Part shown: in pieces, positions 1 to 8,233 of the stretch
Numbering within the stretch: position 1 is the first letter of the stretch
Layout: each line of letters starts with the position of its first letter
From: G963668605 sp963668605
GTDB taxonomy: Bacteria > Acidobacteriota > Terriglobia > Bryobacterales > Bryobacteraceae
Length of the DNA: 64,000 nucleotides
Direction of reading: 5' to 3'
NCBI GenBank assembly: GCA_963668605.1
Contig: OY764903.1
Location: 6,510,001-6,574,000 of the forward strand
The notes under the pieces: generated by a model
What the model was told of the DNA's origin: nothing
Seen by the model: only the letters and a program-made list of their open reading frames with translations
Database searches by the model: none
Made by a program: the position numbers and the translations under genes

Positions 1-2
1 CG

Positions 3-1349
3 TTTCTTTCCTCACTGTGCGTTTCGGCTGCGGCACTGCCCGCGGCCGAACGCCGTCCGAACATCGTCCTGATCCTGGCCGACGACCTCGGCTGGGGTGA
101 TGTCGGCATGAATGCCTGCCCGGACATACGAACGCCGAACATCGATTCGATCGCGAAGCAGGGCGTGCGCTTCACGCAGTTCTATGCCAATGCACCCGAG
201 TGTTCTCCGACGCGCTGCGCGCTATTGACCGGGCGCTACCAGCATCGGGTGGGCGGCTTGGAATGCGCCATCGGCGTGAACAACCTGGGGCGCTACGACG
301 AGGCTGAGTGGCTGCAAAAGCGCGGCGAACTCGGGTTGCCGGTAGCGGAGACCACCATACCGCGCTTCCTCAAAAACAACGGTTACGACACCGCTTGTTT
401 CGGCAAATGGCATCTCGGATACATGGACAAATTCGGGCCGAACCTGCACGGCTTCGACGAGTACTTCGGGATTCTCGGCGGCAACTCAGACTACTTCACG
501 CACGAGGAGATGGGCGAAGGAGCTGGCCAATCGCAGCTCTACGAGAACAAGGTGAAGGTGCAGCGCAAAGGCTACCTGACGGATCTGCTCGCCGGTGCGG
601 CCGTGGACTGGCTGAAGCGCCGGAGCGATAAGCCATTCTTCCTTTATCTCCCGTTCAACGCGCCGCACACGCCAATTCAGGATCCGGATGAACTCGATCC
701 GAAGACAGGCACGGCTCCGCACCGTGACCGGAATCGCACGGTGTACTCCAAAATGGTGTCGCGCATGGACCTTGCGATCGGCCGGGTTCTGGCGCAACTC
801 GACGCCATGGGCGTGGCGAAAAACACGATGGTGCTGTTTCTCAGCGACAACGGCGGCGACCCCAATGGCCGCAACCTTCCCTACCGCGGGACGAAGAGTT
901 CCGTCTGGGAAGGAGGCATCCGCGTGCCCTGCTGCATTCGCTGGCCGGGACGGATTGCGGAGGGCGGAACGCTCGCACAACCGGCCATGACGATGGATCT
1001 GCTGCCCACTATACTGGCCGCGGCCGGTGCAAAGGCGCCAGCGTCACGAGCTTTCGACGGTATCGACCTGTTGCCCTTTCTGACAAGCCGCCGGGCTGTT
1101 GTGGAGCGTACGCTGTTCTGGCGTTACAAACGCGGCGCGGCGAGACGCAAAGCGGTCCGCCGCGGCGATTGGAAGTACATGAACGATTCCGGTACGGAAG
1201 GGCTCTACAACCTGGCGAAGGACGAACGGGAGACAGACAACCTCCTGGCGCGGCATCCCGAAATCGCGGAAGATCTCAAAGCGAAACTGGCGGCCTGGGA
1301 ACGGGAAGTCCAAGCGCCGCGCCTCGCGGGATTTCGCGTTGGCGGTTAA
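3..1349 (+). CDS. Arylsulfatase (5' end outside window)
   Basis: Sulfatase of the alkaline-phosphatase superfamily that hydrolyses sulfate esters, probably on a glycan. The reading frame is open from the window edge: a small-residue stretch like the end of an export signal is followed by RRPNIVLILADDLGWGD, the metal-binding Asp pair that opens all sulfatases. CSPTR then supplies the cysteine that is oxidised to formylglycine, followed by LLTGRY, GKWHLGY and a late LFLSDNGGD metal site. An internal ATG at 108 lies after the first metal motif, so it is not the true start. The C-terminus (YNLAKDERETDNLL) is normal, so only the extreme 5' end is missing. An IS element begins 34 bp after the stop. 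Confidence 0.93.
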   Translation, partial: FLSSLCVSAAALPAAERRPNIVLILADDLGWGDVGMNACPDIRTPNIDSIAKQGVRFTQFYANAPECSPTRCALLTGRYQHRVGGLECAIGVNNLGRYDEAEWLQKRGELGLPVAETTIPRFLKNNGYDTACFGKWHLGYMDKFGPNLHGFDEYFGILGGNSDYFTHEEMGEGAGQSQLYENKVKVQRKGYLTDLLAGAAVDWLKRRSDKPFFLYLPFNAPHTPIQDPDELDPKTGTAPHRDRNRTVYSKMVSRMDLAIGRVLAQLDAMGVAKNTMVLFLSDNGGDPNGRNLPYRGTKSSVWEGGIRVPCCIRWPGRIAEGGTLAQPAMTMDLLPTILAAAGAKAPASRAFDGIDLLPFLTSRRAVVERTLFWRYKRGAARRKAVRRGDWKYMNDSGTEGLYNLAKDERETDNLLARHPEIAEDLKAKLAAWEREVQAPRLAGFRVGG

Positions 1350-1541
1350 GTTCAGCGCGCTAGGTCTGCGACCGGCGCTCCGGGCGGGTTGGCAACCCAA
1401 TGCCACTCGTTTTTTCTTACAGGAAATAAGCAGTATCGATTGAAGAGGTCACCGACCGGTTGGGGTCAAGCCGGATCGGTGGGAGGAGTTGGTCGAAAAC
1501 AATTATCCAGATTTCTGTTGCAATGGGCGCTCAGATGTTGT

Positions 1542-1568
1542 ATCTTTCATTGTAGAGATATGAAAGAT
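1542..1568. promoter_or_regulatory. Palindromic operator-like site over DUF6788 start
   Basis: Inverted repeat ATCTTTCAT - 9 nt - ATGAAAGAT. The right arm contains the ATG of the DUF6788 gene at 1560. The same arrangement (TCTTTCAT-N9-ATGAAAGA) recurs in front of the transposase gene at 1924-1948. A protein bound here would block transcription or translation of the gene. Function is inferred from repetition and position. Confidence 0.6.
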
Positions 1569-1901
1569 ATGATCTCCGAGCTAGCGGCGTCTCGCAATCG
1601 ACTGCTTCGGCAAGTGCCTGACCCTGCCACCATCTTGCCTGGTTCGTTGTTGCGCCGGATGGTGCGCTGCAACAAGCCCGGCTGCCAGAAATGTGAAAAG
1701 GGCGAGGCAAAAGGCCATGGACCGGTTTGGATTTTGTCGGTCAGTCTGGGCAATCGGAAGGTGCGGCAGATCCCCATCCCCGCCGCCTGGAAGAAGGAAG
1801 TCGAGGAGCATCTCCACGCGTTTGCGCGGTCACAGAAACTACTGAAGCAGATTGCCTTGCTCAATCTCGATTTGCTGAAGCTCCGGAAGCAGGAGCGGTA
1901 A
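1560..1901 (+). CDS. DUF6788-family accessory protein of the IS element
   Basis: A 113-aa protein with the DUF6788 pattern: a cysteine cluster RCNKPGCQKC, then KGHGPVWILS, a basic strand pair and a C-terminal helix rich in Leu and Lys. Such small proteins are often found beside transposases; their role is not established. An upstream in-frame start at 1389 would lie inside the terminal repeat, so the ATG at 1560 is preferred. It lies between the left terminal repeat and the transposase. Because a palindrome covers its own start and recurs before the transposase, it is a candidate regulator of the element (inference). Confidence 0.75.
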   Translation: MKDMISELAASRNRLLRQVPDPATILPGSLLRRMVRCNKPGCQKCEKGEAKGHGPVWILSVSLGNRKVRQIPIPAAWKKEVEEHLHAFARSQKLLKQIALLNLDLLKLRKQER

Positions 1902-1923
1902 GCTCCTTTTTTTGCGTCTTTTG

Positions 1924-1948
1924 TCTTTCATATATATTCAATGAAAGA
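1924..1948. promoter_or_regulatory. Second copy of the TCTTTCAT palindrome
   Basis: TCTTTCAT - 9 nt - ATGAAAGA, ending 11 bp before the transposase ATG at 1960. The arms and the 9-nt spacer length match the site at 1542-1568, while the spacer sequence differs, which argues for a selected binding site rather than a recent duplication. Confidence 0.6.
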
Positions 1949-1959
1949 GTGGAGCGCTC

Positions 1960-3297
1960 ATGTCCACTGACAATCTGCGCGGTGTTTTAGATCTCTATAG
2001 CCAAGCAGTTCCCGAATGCTTTTTTCAGCAACTCCAGCAAGAGTTGCATCTGCGGGTTCGGCAGCGGATCTTCAGCCTGCCGCTGGTTGTCTGGCTGATG
2101 ATCTCACAACGTCTGGATCGTAAGGCGACACTGTCCACTGCTGTGCAACAAGTCGTGCAGCAACGGCCCAGGACGCTGCTTTCCGAGCACAAGCGCCTCC
2201 GTGAAGGCACGGTGAGTTGCCATACTGGGGCCTATAGTGATGCGCGGCAAGAAATGCCGCTGCTGGTGGTGGAGAAAGTGGCGGATTGCGTATTGGACCA
2301 TTTGATGCAGAGCCGGCGGGAAGCATTGCCAGGTTGGAATCGGCGTGTGTTCATTTTGGATGGTACCTCGTTGGAAATGCCGCACACTGCCGAACTGGTG
2401 AAGGCGTATCCACCAGGCTACAAGTCGCATTGGCCCGTTCTGCTCATGCTGGTGGCCCAGGATCTGACCACAGGTTTGGCGGAGCGGCCTTGCTGGGGGC
2501 CGATGTACGGACCCAGGGCAGTCAGCGAACAAACGCTAACCGAGCAGCTTCTGAACCGCCTGCCGGATCATTCCGTGCTGATGGGTGACATCAACTTCGG
2601 GGTTTTTTCCGTAGCTTTTGCGGCCACGCAGGGAGGTCACGACGTGCTGTTGCGGTTGCAACCGAACCGGGCCGCAGTGGTGCAGCGAGGACTGCCGTTA
2701 CAGTCGGGACTGGATCGGCAGGTATGCTGGTGTCCCAGCGATTATGAACGCAAGAAACATCCCGACTTGCCCGCTGATGCCTGCGTGCGAGGCCGCTTGA
2801 TTGTGCAGCAGGTCAAGGCTTCCGACGGCTCCAGCGTAACCCTATATCTGTTCACTACGCTGCCGTTGGCGGTGGAGCAGCTATTGCAGTTGTACGGTCA
2901 ACGCTGGAACGTGGAAACGGATCTGCGCTCACTGAAGCGGACCGTAGATCTGCAGATTCTGCGATGCAAAAGCGTGGATATGATCGCTAAAGAACTAGTG
3001 CTCGCCATCGTCGGCTACAATCTGGTCCGGTCGGTAATGAACGCCGCCGCCGAGAAACACAATCTCAATCCCCGACGGCTGAGTTTTTCGCGCTCACAAG
3101 ATGTGGTGAACGCGGCTTTGCCCGGCTTGGCTGCGGCCACTACCCCCTCTGAATACCAGGCCAGACTGCACCGAATGCTCCAACTGGTTGCCTCCTGCAA
3201 GCTCCCTGATCGGAGCAAAAGGCCTTCGAGCCCCAGGGAAGTGTGGGGACACGGCTGCAAGTTCACAAAACGCAAAACCGCCGTGCCCAAGAACTGA
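1960..3297 (+). CDS. IS4-type DDE transposase
   Basis: A 445-aa cut-and-paste transposase. First catalytic Asp in FILDGTS, second in LMGDINFG, and the IS4 signature Y-x2-R-x3-E-x6-K in YGQRWNVETDLRSLK, which holds the catalytic Glu. The C-terminus is basic. The start has a GGAG ribosome site just upstream and follows the second palindrome. Its neighbour in the next element shares the architecture (446 aa) and has GDRNFG at the second Asp, where this copy has GDINFG. No frameshift or stop is seen, so it may be active. Confidence 0.92.
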   Translation: MSTDNLRGVLDLYSQAVPECFFQQLQQELHLRVRQRIFSLPLVVWLMISQRLDRKATLSTAVQQVVQQRPRTLLSEHKRLREGTVSCHTGAYSDARQEMPLLVVEKVADCVLDHLMQSRREALPGWNRRVFILDGTSLEMPHTAELVKAYPPGYKSHWPVLLMLVAQDLTTGLAERPCWGPMYGPRAVSEQTLTEQLLNRLPDHSVLMGDINFGVFSVAFAATQGGHDVLLRLQPNRAAVVQRGLPLQSGLDRQVCWCPSDYERKKHPDLPADACVRGRLIVQQVKASDGSSVTLYLFTTLPLAVEQLLQLYGQRWNVETDLRSLKRTVDLQILRCKSVDMIAKELVLAIVGYNLVRSVMNAAAEKHNLNPRRLSFSRSQDVVNAALPGLAAATTPSEYQARLHRMLQLVASCKLPDRSKRPSSPREVWGHGCKFTKRKTAVPKN

Positions 3298-3415
3298 CAG
3301 AGTACATGGCGGCAATGCCTGACGCGACCAATTCAAAAAACGAGTGGCATTGGGTTGCCAACCCGCCGCAGGATTCCATCCCAATGTCACTTAGTTTTCG
3401 AGGCTTTCGGTATAG

Positions 3416-3445
3416 CCAAAACATTCCATTGAGGTTATGTTTTGG
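3416..3445. promoter_or_regulatory. Palindrome at the transposase start
   Basis: CCAAAACAT - 12 nt - ATGTTTTGG immediately before the start codon of the second IS4-type transposase. Its position parallels the palindromes of the neighbouring element, but the sequence differs. Possible operator or translation-attenuating hairpin. Confidence 0.45.
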
Positions 3446-3447
3446 AT

Positions 3448-4782
3448 ATGGATGCAACTGCGTTGTTTGGGCTGTACCTGGATTTGGCGACGGCTGAGTT
3501 GTTTCGCTCGCTGCAGAAGCAGTTGCAGTTGACCGTGCGGAGCGGGATCTATTCGGCGCGTGTGGTGTTGTGGATGATGATCAACCAACGACTGCAAGCC
3601 CGGGGGACATTGGCCAGCAGCGTGGAGCAACTGGTGCAAGGCCGCTTCGATGCCTTGCTGAGCCGGTGTAAGCGGGTCGAAGAGCGCAAGATTGCTCTTT
3701 CCACCGGGGGCTATTGCCAAGCGCGCCAACGCTTGCCCAAACTGTTGGTGAGCCGCACTATGGACGAACTCATCGAACGTCTCCGCAAGCGCCTGTTAGA
3801 GTCAGCACCGGTGCTCGCCCAGCGGGTTTATTTGTTGGACGGATCCTCGCTGCAGTTGGAGCATGAGCCGGAACTGCTGCAGGCCTTTCCGCTGGCGAGC
3901 AATCCGCGTCACAAATCGCATTGGCCGCTGCTGCGGTTTGTGGTGTTGCACGACTTGGAGACGGCTTTAGCGGAACGCCCCTACTGGGGCCCCATGAATG
4001 GCCCCGAGGCCGTCAGTGAACAGGCGCTGGCGGAGCGCGCCATGCAGCATGTACCGGCGCGTTCGGTAATTGTGGGGGATCGCAATTTCGGGATCTTCTC
4101 CACGGCCTATAGTGCTCAGCAGCGAGGGCTGGAGGTGGTCTTGCGCTTGACTGCGGTGCGAGCGAAATCGGTCCTGGGCCGTCCGATCTCGATCCAGGGT
4201 GACGATCCCGTCTGTTGGCGGCCCAGCCGGTGGGACGGCGGCAAGGCGCAGCGAGCTTGGACGGCCGATGCGAGCCTGCCAGGACGCCTGATTGCCTGGC
4301 GCGTGGGTCGCGGCAAACACCAGCAGTGGCTGCATCTGTTCACGACCTTGTCGCTGCCGGCGGAGGAGGTGGTGGAACTGTATGGCCGCCGCTGGCGGAT
4401 CGAAACCGACCTGCGCAGTTTGAAACAGACGATCCGCCTGCAACGCATCGCGGCACAATCGACCGACATGATGGAAAAGGAACTGCTGGTTGCGGTGATG
4501 GCCTACAACCTGGTGCGCGCGCTCATGTTTCAGGCCGCGCAACGAGCCAGAATCGATCCACGGGAGTTGAGCTTTACCTATGCCTGCAATATTGTGCTCG
4601 ATGGCTATCCCAAAGTTCTGGCCGCCCGGACGGCCAAACAACAGCAGCAGGAACTCCATCGGATCGTGGCTCTGGTGGCGCGCTGCCGGCTCCCCAAACG
4701 CACCAAACGCCGTTCGTATCCGCGAGAAGTTTGGGGGCGCGGCTACCGGTTCCCCAGCAAGCAAGCGGGGAAAACTAAGTGA
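3448..4782 (+). CDS. IS4-type DDE transposase (second element)
   Basis: About 444 aa. Catalytic Asp in YLLDGSS, second in VGDRNFG, and Y-x2-R-x3-E-x6-K in YGRRWRIETDLRSLK. It aligns along its whole length with the transposase at 1960-3297 (shared ERPYWGPM/ERPCWGPM, AVSEQ, AYNLVR/GYNLVR and REVWGRG/REVWGHG blocks) but is clearly divergent, so the two elements are relatives and not copies of one insertion. ATG at 3448 was chosen; a TTG two codons earlier (3442) is also in frame and lies within the palindrome. Intact by eye. Confidence 0.9.
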   Translation: MDATALFGLYLDLATAELFRSLQKQLQLTVRSGIYSARVVLWMMINQRLQARGTLASSVEQLVQGRFDALLSRCKRVEERKIALSTGGYCQARQRLPKLLVSRTMDELIERLRKRLLESAPVLAQRVYLLDGSSLQLEHEPELLQAFPLASNPRHKSHWPLLRFVVLHDLETALAERPYWGPMNGPEAVSEQALAERAMQHVPARSVIVGDRNFGIFSTAYSAQQRGLEVVLRLTAVRAKSVLGRPISIQGDDPVCWRPSRWDGGKAQRAWTADASLPGRLIAWRVGRGKHQQWLHLFTTLSLPAEEVVELYGRRWRIETDLRSLKQTIRLQRIAAQSTDMMEKELLVAVMAYNLVRALMFQAAQRARIDPRELSFTYACNIVLDGYPKVLAARTAKQQQQELHRIVALVARCRLPKRTKRRSYPREVWGRGYRFPSKQAGKTK

Positions 4783-4837
4783 CATTGGGATTCCATCCTG
4801 CCCCACATGAAAGCAGCATCATCACTCGGTCAAAGAC

Positions 4838-6825
4838 CTAGCCCAACTTCCGCAGTTCGAGAGGCACCGTAACTTTTTTCAGCCTACTCGAAGGCGGTTG
4901 GATCTCCAGAACAGGACGGTGGTCTTTTGTTTTCATCATCGCGTCTGTCGGATTTTCTCTCCCCGTCGTGAAAGTGCGCTGTAGTGTAGACCAACCCACT
5001 TGAAAACGCGCCCCAGATCCGTAGGATTGCTGTATGTACCTGCGGCGTTGCTACCGGCGCAAAGATGGCAAGCGGCACGCCTATTGGGCGCTGGTGGAGA
5101 GTTACCGCACGGCGCGCGGGCCGCGGCAGCGCGTGGTGGCCTACCTCGGCGAACTCGACGAGCGCGGCCGGCTCGGTGTTCGGCAGTGCGCCCGGGGCCG
5201 GAGCCCGACCTGGCAGACCGAGCTGTTTCAGGAGGCCGTCCCCGAGTATGTCGAAGTGGACCTGAAAGGGGTGCGGGTCGAGCGCAGCCGTCAGTTCGGC
5301 GGCTGTTGGCTGGGCCTGGCGCTGCTGCGCGCGTTGGGGCTGCAGGAACTTCTGGAAGGGCTGCTGCCGGCGGGTCGCGAGGACGTGCCATGGGCGGTGA
5401 TGACGCTGGTGTTGGTGCTGGGCCGGCTGCTGGACTGCTCCAGCGAGTTGCACTTGGCCGAGCACGGTTATGAGGCCAGTGCGTTGGCCGAGTTGCTCGG
5501 CGTGCCAGCGGCGAAGGTCAACGATGACCGGCTCTATCGCGCGCTGGACCAGTTGCTGCCGCACAAGCAGGCGCTCGAGAAACACCTCAAGCAGCGCTTG
5601 GGCGAACTGTTCCAACTCGACTACGACCTGCTCTTGTACGACGTGACCAGTACGTACTTCGAAGGCGAAGCGGCGGGCAACCCGCAAGCACAACGCGGCT
5701 ACTCGCGCGATCACAGGCCGGACTGTAAGCAAGTCAACATTGCGCTGGTGGTGAGCCGCGGCGGCATGCCGTTGGGTTATGAAATATTCGCGGGCAATCG
5801 CAGCGACGTGACCACGGTGGAAGAGATCGTCGAAGCGATGGAGCGGCAGTATGGCAAGGCCAACCGGATTTGGGTGATGGATCGCGGGATGGTCTCGGCC
5901 GACAACGTGGAGTTTCTCAAGCAAGGCGGACGGCGTTACATTCTGGGCACGGCCAAAGGTATGCTGCGCAAGTTCGAGCAGCAGTTGCTGGCCAGCGATT
6001 GGCGCGAGGTGCACGAAGGCCTGGAAGTAAAGCTATGCCCGGCGCCGGACGGCGACGAACTGTTCATCCTTTGCCGCAGCGCGCAACGCCGGTTGAAAGA
6101 ACAGGCCATGCATGAGCGCTTCGAACGCCGCATCGAGCAGAAGCTGGAAACGCTGGTGGAGAGTTGCCGGAAGCGTAAGCAGAATCCGCTTGTGGTGGCA
6201 CAACGGGTCGGCAAGTTGCTGGGACGCAACACGCGCGCCGCCGGGTTGTTTCAGGTCGAGATCGCGCCGGACGCTCAAGGACGCGCCTGTCTGCAGTGGA
6301 GTAAGCGCAGCGACTGGCGCGACTGGGCACGCTTGAGTGAGGGCTGCTACTTGCTGCGCAGCAACGTGACGGACTGGACGGGCGAAGAGCTTTGGCGCGC
6401 GTACATTCAATTGACGGAGGCCGAGGCGGCGTTTCGCCTGCACAAGAGCGACCTGGTGATGCGGCCCATCTGGCACCAGAAAGAGCATCGCGTGCAGGCG
6501 CACATCCTGGTCTGCTTTCTCGCCTATGTGCTGTGGAAGACGATGGGGCGGCTCTGTCACCAAGCGGGGCTGGGAGACGAAGCGCGGAAGGTGTTCGCCG
6601 AGCTTCAGCAAATCTCGCTGGTTGACGTTGTGCTGCCGACGCGCACGGGTATCGCACTCCGCAAGCACTGTGTCAGCCGTCCTACTGAACACCAGGCGAT
6701 TCTCCTGCAGCGGCTCGGCCTGAAACTCCCCACCAGCCTCGAAATCGCGGACTTGTAGTGTAGACTTCGCCGCCTCCGCGTTGCAGGGAAAGGACTTTCC
6801 TGCGCAACTGCGGAAGTTGGGCTAG
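4838..6825 (+). mobile_element. IS1634-type insertion sequence
   Basis: Perfect 20-bp inverted repeats CTAGCCCAACTTCCGCAGTT at 4838-4857 and its complement at 6806-6825, enclosing one transposase gene. The terminal CTAG is itself a palindrome, so the outer 4 bp may be a CTAG target duplication and not part of the element. A 12-bp direct repeat TGTAGTGTAGAC is present inside each end (4980-4991, 6754-6765). Only 36 bp separate it from the preceding IS. Confidence 0.87.
5034..6758 (+). CDS. IS1634-type transposase
   Basis: A 574-aa transposase of the large IS4-like/IS1634 group. LLLYDVTSTYFEG carries the first catalytic Asp, RIWVMDRGM the second; the C-terminal acidic residue lies in the LTEAEAAFRLHKSDL segment, followed by HILVCFLAYVLWK. 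Length is normal for the family. The start is preceded by a weak ribosome site. The stop overlaps one copy of the TGTAGTGTAGAC repeat. Long antisense open frames over this gene are composition artefacts. Confidence 0.9.
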   Translation: MYLRRCYRRKDGKRHAYWALVESYRTARGPRQRVVAYLGELDERGRLGVRQCARGRSPTWQTELFQEAVPEYVEVDLKGVRVERSRQFGGCWLGLALLRALGLQELLEGLLPAGREDVPWAVMTLVLVLGRLLDCSSELHLAEHGYEASALAELLGVPAAKVNDDRLYRALDQLLPHKQALEKHLKQRLGELFQLDYDLLLYDVTSTYFEGEAAGNPQAQRGYSRDHRPDCKQVNIALVVSRGGMPLGYEIFAGNRSDVTTVEEIVEAMERQYGKANRIWVMDRGMVSADNVEFLKQGGRRYILGTAKGMLRKFEQQLLASDWREVHEGLEVKLCPAPDGDELFILCRSAQRRLKEQAMHERFERRIEQKLETLVESCRKRKQNPLVVAQRVGKLLGRNTRAAGLFQVEIAPDAQGRACLQWSKRSDWRDWARLSEGCYLLRSNVTDWTGEELWRAYIQLTEAEAAFRLHKSDLVMRPIWHQKEHRVQAHILVCFLAYVLWKTMGRLCHQAGLGDEARKVFAELQQISLVDVVLPTRTGIALRKHCVSRPTEHQAILLQRLGLKLPTSLEIADL

Positions 6826-6841
6826 TGTTCTACGGCTCCGT

Positions 6842-8176
6842 TCACAGCAACTTGGAGACGCCTGGAGTGAAGGGCAGGGGATAATTGCCGTCTGGTCCCG
6901 GTTTGACAGGAGGCTCCATGCCGGCGTGGACATCTTCCGGTCGGGGCAGGTACGCGAAATCCGACTTGGTGACCTGCTCCCAGGTGACTTCTTTCCCGGA
7001 GTAGCAACTGAGTTGTCCCATTATCCCAGTCAAGGTGCTGTTGATCATGTAACCGGCGCTGTTCAGCGGCTTGCCGGAGCGGATCGATTTGATGAATTCG
7101 CCCTGCTCGATCTGGTACGCATTGACCCACGGCGTCGAGTAGATCTTAGGTCCGCTGTATTGCCATGGATTCGCCCCTTCGATGAGACCGCGATTCACGT
7201 TGCAGCGGCCCTTGGTTCCCATGATGATGCTGGAAATCTCGTTATAGCAACCCGGAATCGTCCGGCAGAAAGCGTACAGGCGAACCCCGCCAGCATATTC
7301 ATAGACCACGGAGTGGTGGTCGAAAACGTTGCCGAAGACCTCGCCGCGCAGCGTCGATCTTCCGCCCAGCCCATGGCACTTCAGCGGAGTACGTCCGCCC
7401 AGCGCCCACGAGGCGCGATCCAGGTTGTGAATCAACGACTGTACGACGTCGTCGCCGCAGAGCCAATGGAAGTGATACTGATTGCTGCCCTGAAATTCGA
7501 GCTCCTCTTGGTTCGGGCGGCGCTGCCGCACCACGTAAGGCGCGCGCAGAAAATTCTCTTCAATCGAAACGATGTCTCCGATCGCGCCGTCGAGAACCCG
7601 CTTGATCGCTTCGCTGAAGATTGGGTGGTAGCGGCTGTGCAAACCCGAGAGGACCGTCAGATTCTTCTGCTTCGCCAATTCGCAGGCGGCCCGCACCCGC
7701 TTGATTCCAGCCGGGTCGATGGCGTGCGGTTTCTCGACGAACACATGCTTGCCGGCTTGAATCGCTTCCATCAAATGCAGAGGATGAAACAGGGCGGCAT
7801 TTGCGATGATCACCGCGTCGGAAGCGGCTATGACTTTTTTGTAGCCGTCGAAGCCGCCGAAGCAATCGCTATCCTGCGCGGTGACCTGTTCGGGATAGGT
7901 GACCTTCATCGCGCTGCGCCGTTCCTGCGCGCGGTCGCGAAGCAAGTCGGCGAGCGCGACCAAGTGGACGCCCTTGTCGGCAAATAACGCCTGTCCCGTA
8001 CCTTCGGAGCCGCGGCCGCCGCAACCGATCAGACCCAGGCGAATGACATCGCTACCGGCAGCATGGGCACTTTGCGCAATCGACAAACCAGAGGCCGTAG
8101 CCGCCAAAGCACCGCCGGACAATTTAAGGAATTGCCGGCGTCCGGCTTCGCTCGTCTTTTCTGTCTTATCATTCAT
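6842..8176 (-). CDS. Gfo/Idh/MocA oxidoreductase, Tat-exported
   Basis: A 444-aa NAD(P)-dependent sugar dehydrogenase-like protein. Residues 13-40 form a twin-arginine signal (GRRQFLKLSGG). A Rossmann fold begins at IRLGLIGCGGRGSEG, and VEKPHAID supplies the conserved EKP loop. The C-terminal half matches the GFO_IDH_MocA C-terminal domain. A GAGAGG ribosome site precedes the start. It is the last gene of the minus-strand catabolic operon, and an IS1634-type element begins 17 bp after its stop. Probable role: oxidation or epimerisation of a sugar acid or cyclitol (family-level inference). Its last 25 codons are echoed by a gene fragment at 9395-9481. Confidence 0.9.
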   Translation of the reverse strand: MNDKTEKTSEAGRRQFLKLSGGALAATASGLSIAQSAHAAGSDVIRLGLIGCGGRGSEGTGQALFADKGVHLVALADLLRDRAQERRSAMKVTYPEQVTAQDSDCFGGFDGYKKVIAASDAVIIANAALFHPLHLMEAIQAGKHVFVEKPHAIDPAGIKRVRAACELAKQKNLTVLSGLHSRYHPIFSEAIKRVLDGAIGDIVSIEENFLRAPYVVRQRRPNQEELEFQGSNQYHFHWLCGDDVVQSLIHNLDRASWALGGRTPLKCHGLGGRSTLRGEVFGNVFDHHSVVYEYAGGVRLYAFCRTIPGCYNEISSIIMGTKGRCNVNRGLIEGANPWQYSGPKIYSTPWVNAYQIEQGEFIKSIRSGKPLNSAGYMINSTLTGIMGQLSCYSGKEVTWEQVTKSDFAYLPRPEDVHAGMEPPVKPGPDGNYPLPFTPGVSKLL

Positions 8177-8233
8177 TGCAATAATTTCCTCTCTCGCTCA
8201 TTTTCTTTGCCTCAAGACCGATGTTTCCGCGCT

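Larger units (their letters stand above)
1383..3367 (+). mobile_element. IS4-type insertion sequence with accessory gene
   Basis: A 1,985-bp element bounded by perfect 33-bp terminal inverted repeats, 1383-1415 and 3335-3367. It carries a DUF6788 gene and a DDE transposase in the same orientation. The outermost bases of each repeat form a small hairpin (GGGTT-GGC-AACCC). No direct target duplication was found beside it, and its right end touches the next element at 3367/3368. The family is assigned from the transposase motifs. Confidence 0.88.
3368..4801 (+). mobile_element. Second IS4-type insertion sequence
   Basis: A 1,434-bp element with 31-bp imperfect inverted repeats (3368-3398 and 4771-4801, three mismatches). 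The inner part of the repeat (CCCAATGTCACT) is related to that of the previous element (CCCAATGCCACT), and the outer part again forms a small hairpin (GGAT-TCC-ATCC). It abuts the previous element with no base between them. No target duplication is evident. It has a single gene and no DUF6788 partner. Confidence 0.82.

Noticed and set aside
1383..4801. Reading the two IS4-type elements as a composite transposon
   Set aside because: They are adjacent with nothing between them and are not copies of one element, so there is no cargo segment.
4884..6014. Long minus-strand frame over the IS1634-type transposase
   Set aside because: His/Gln/Arg/Pro-rich shadow; no domain features, and the transposase on the other strand is complete.
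6926..7987. Long plus-strand open frame (353 codons) opposite the Gfo/Idh/MocA gene
   Set aside because: Arg/Ala/Val-rich composition artefact of high-GC coding DNA; the opposite strand has clear Rossmann and EKP motifs.
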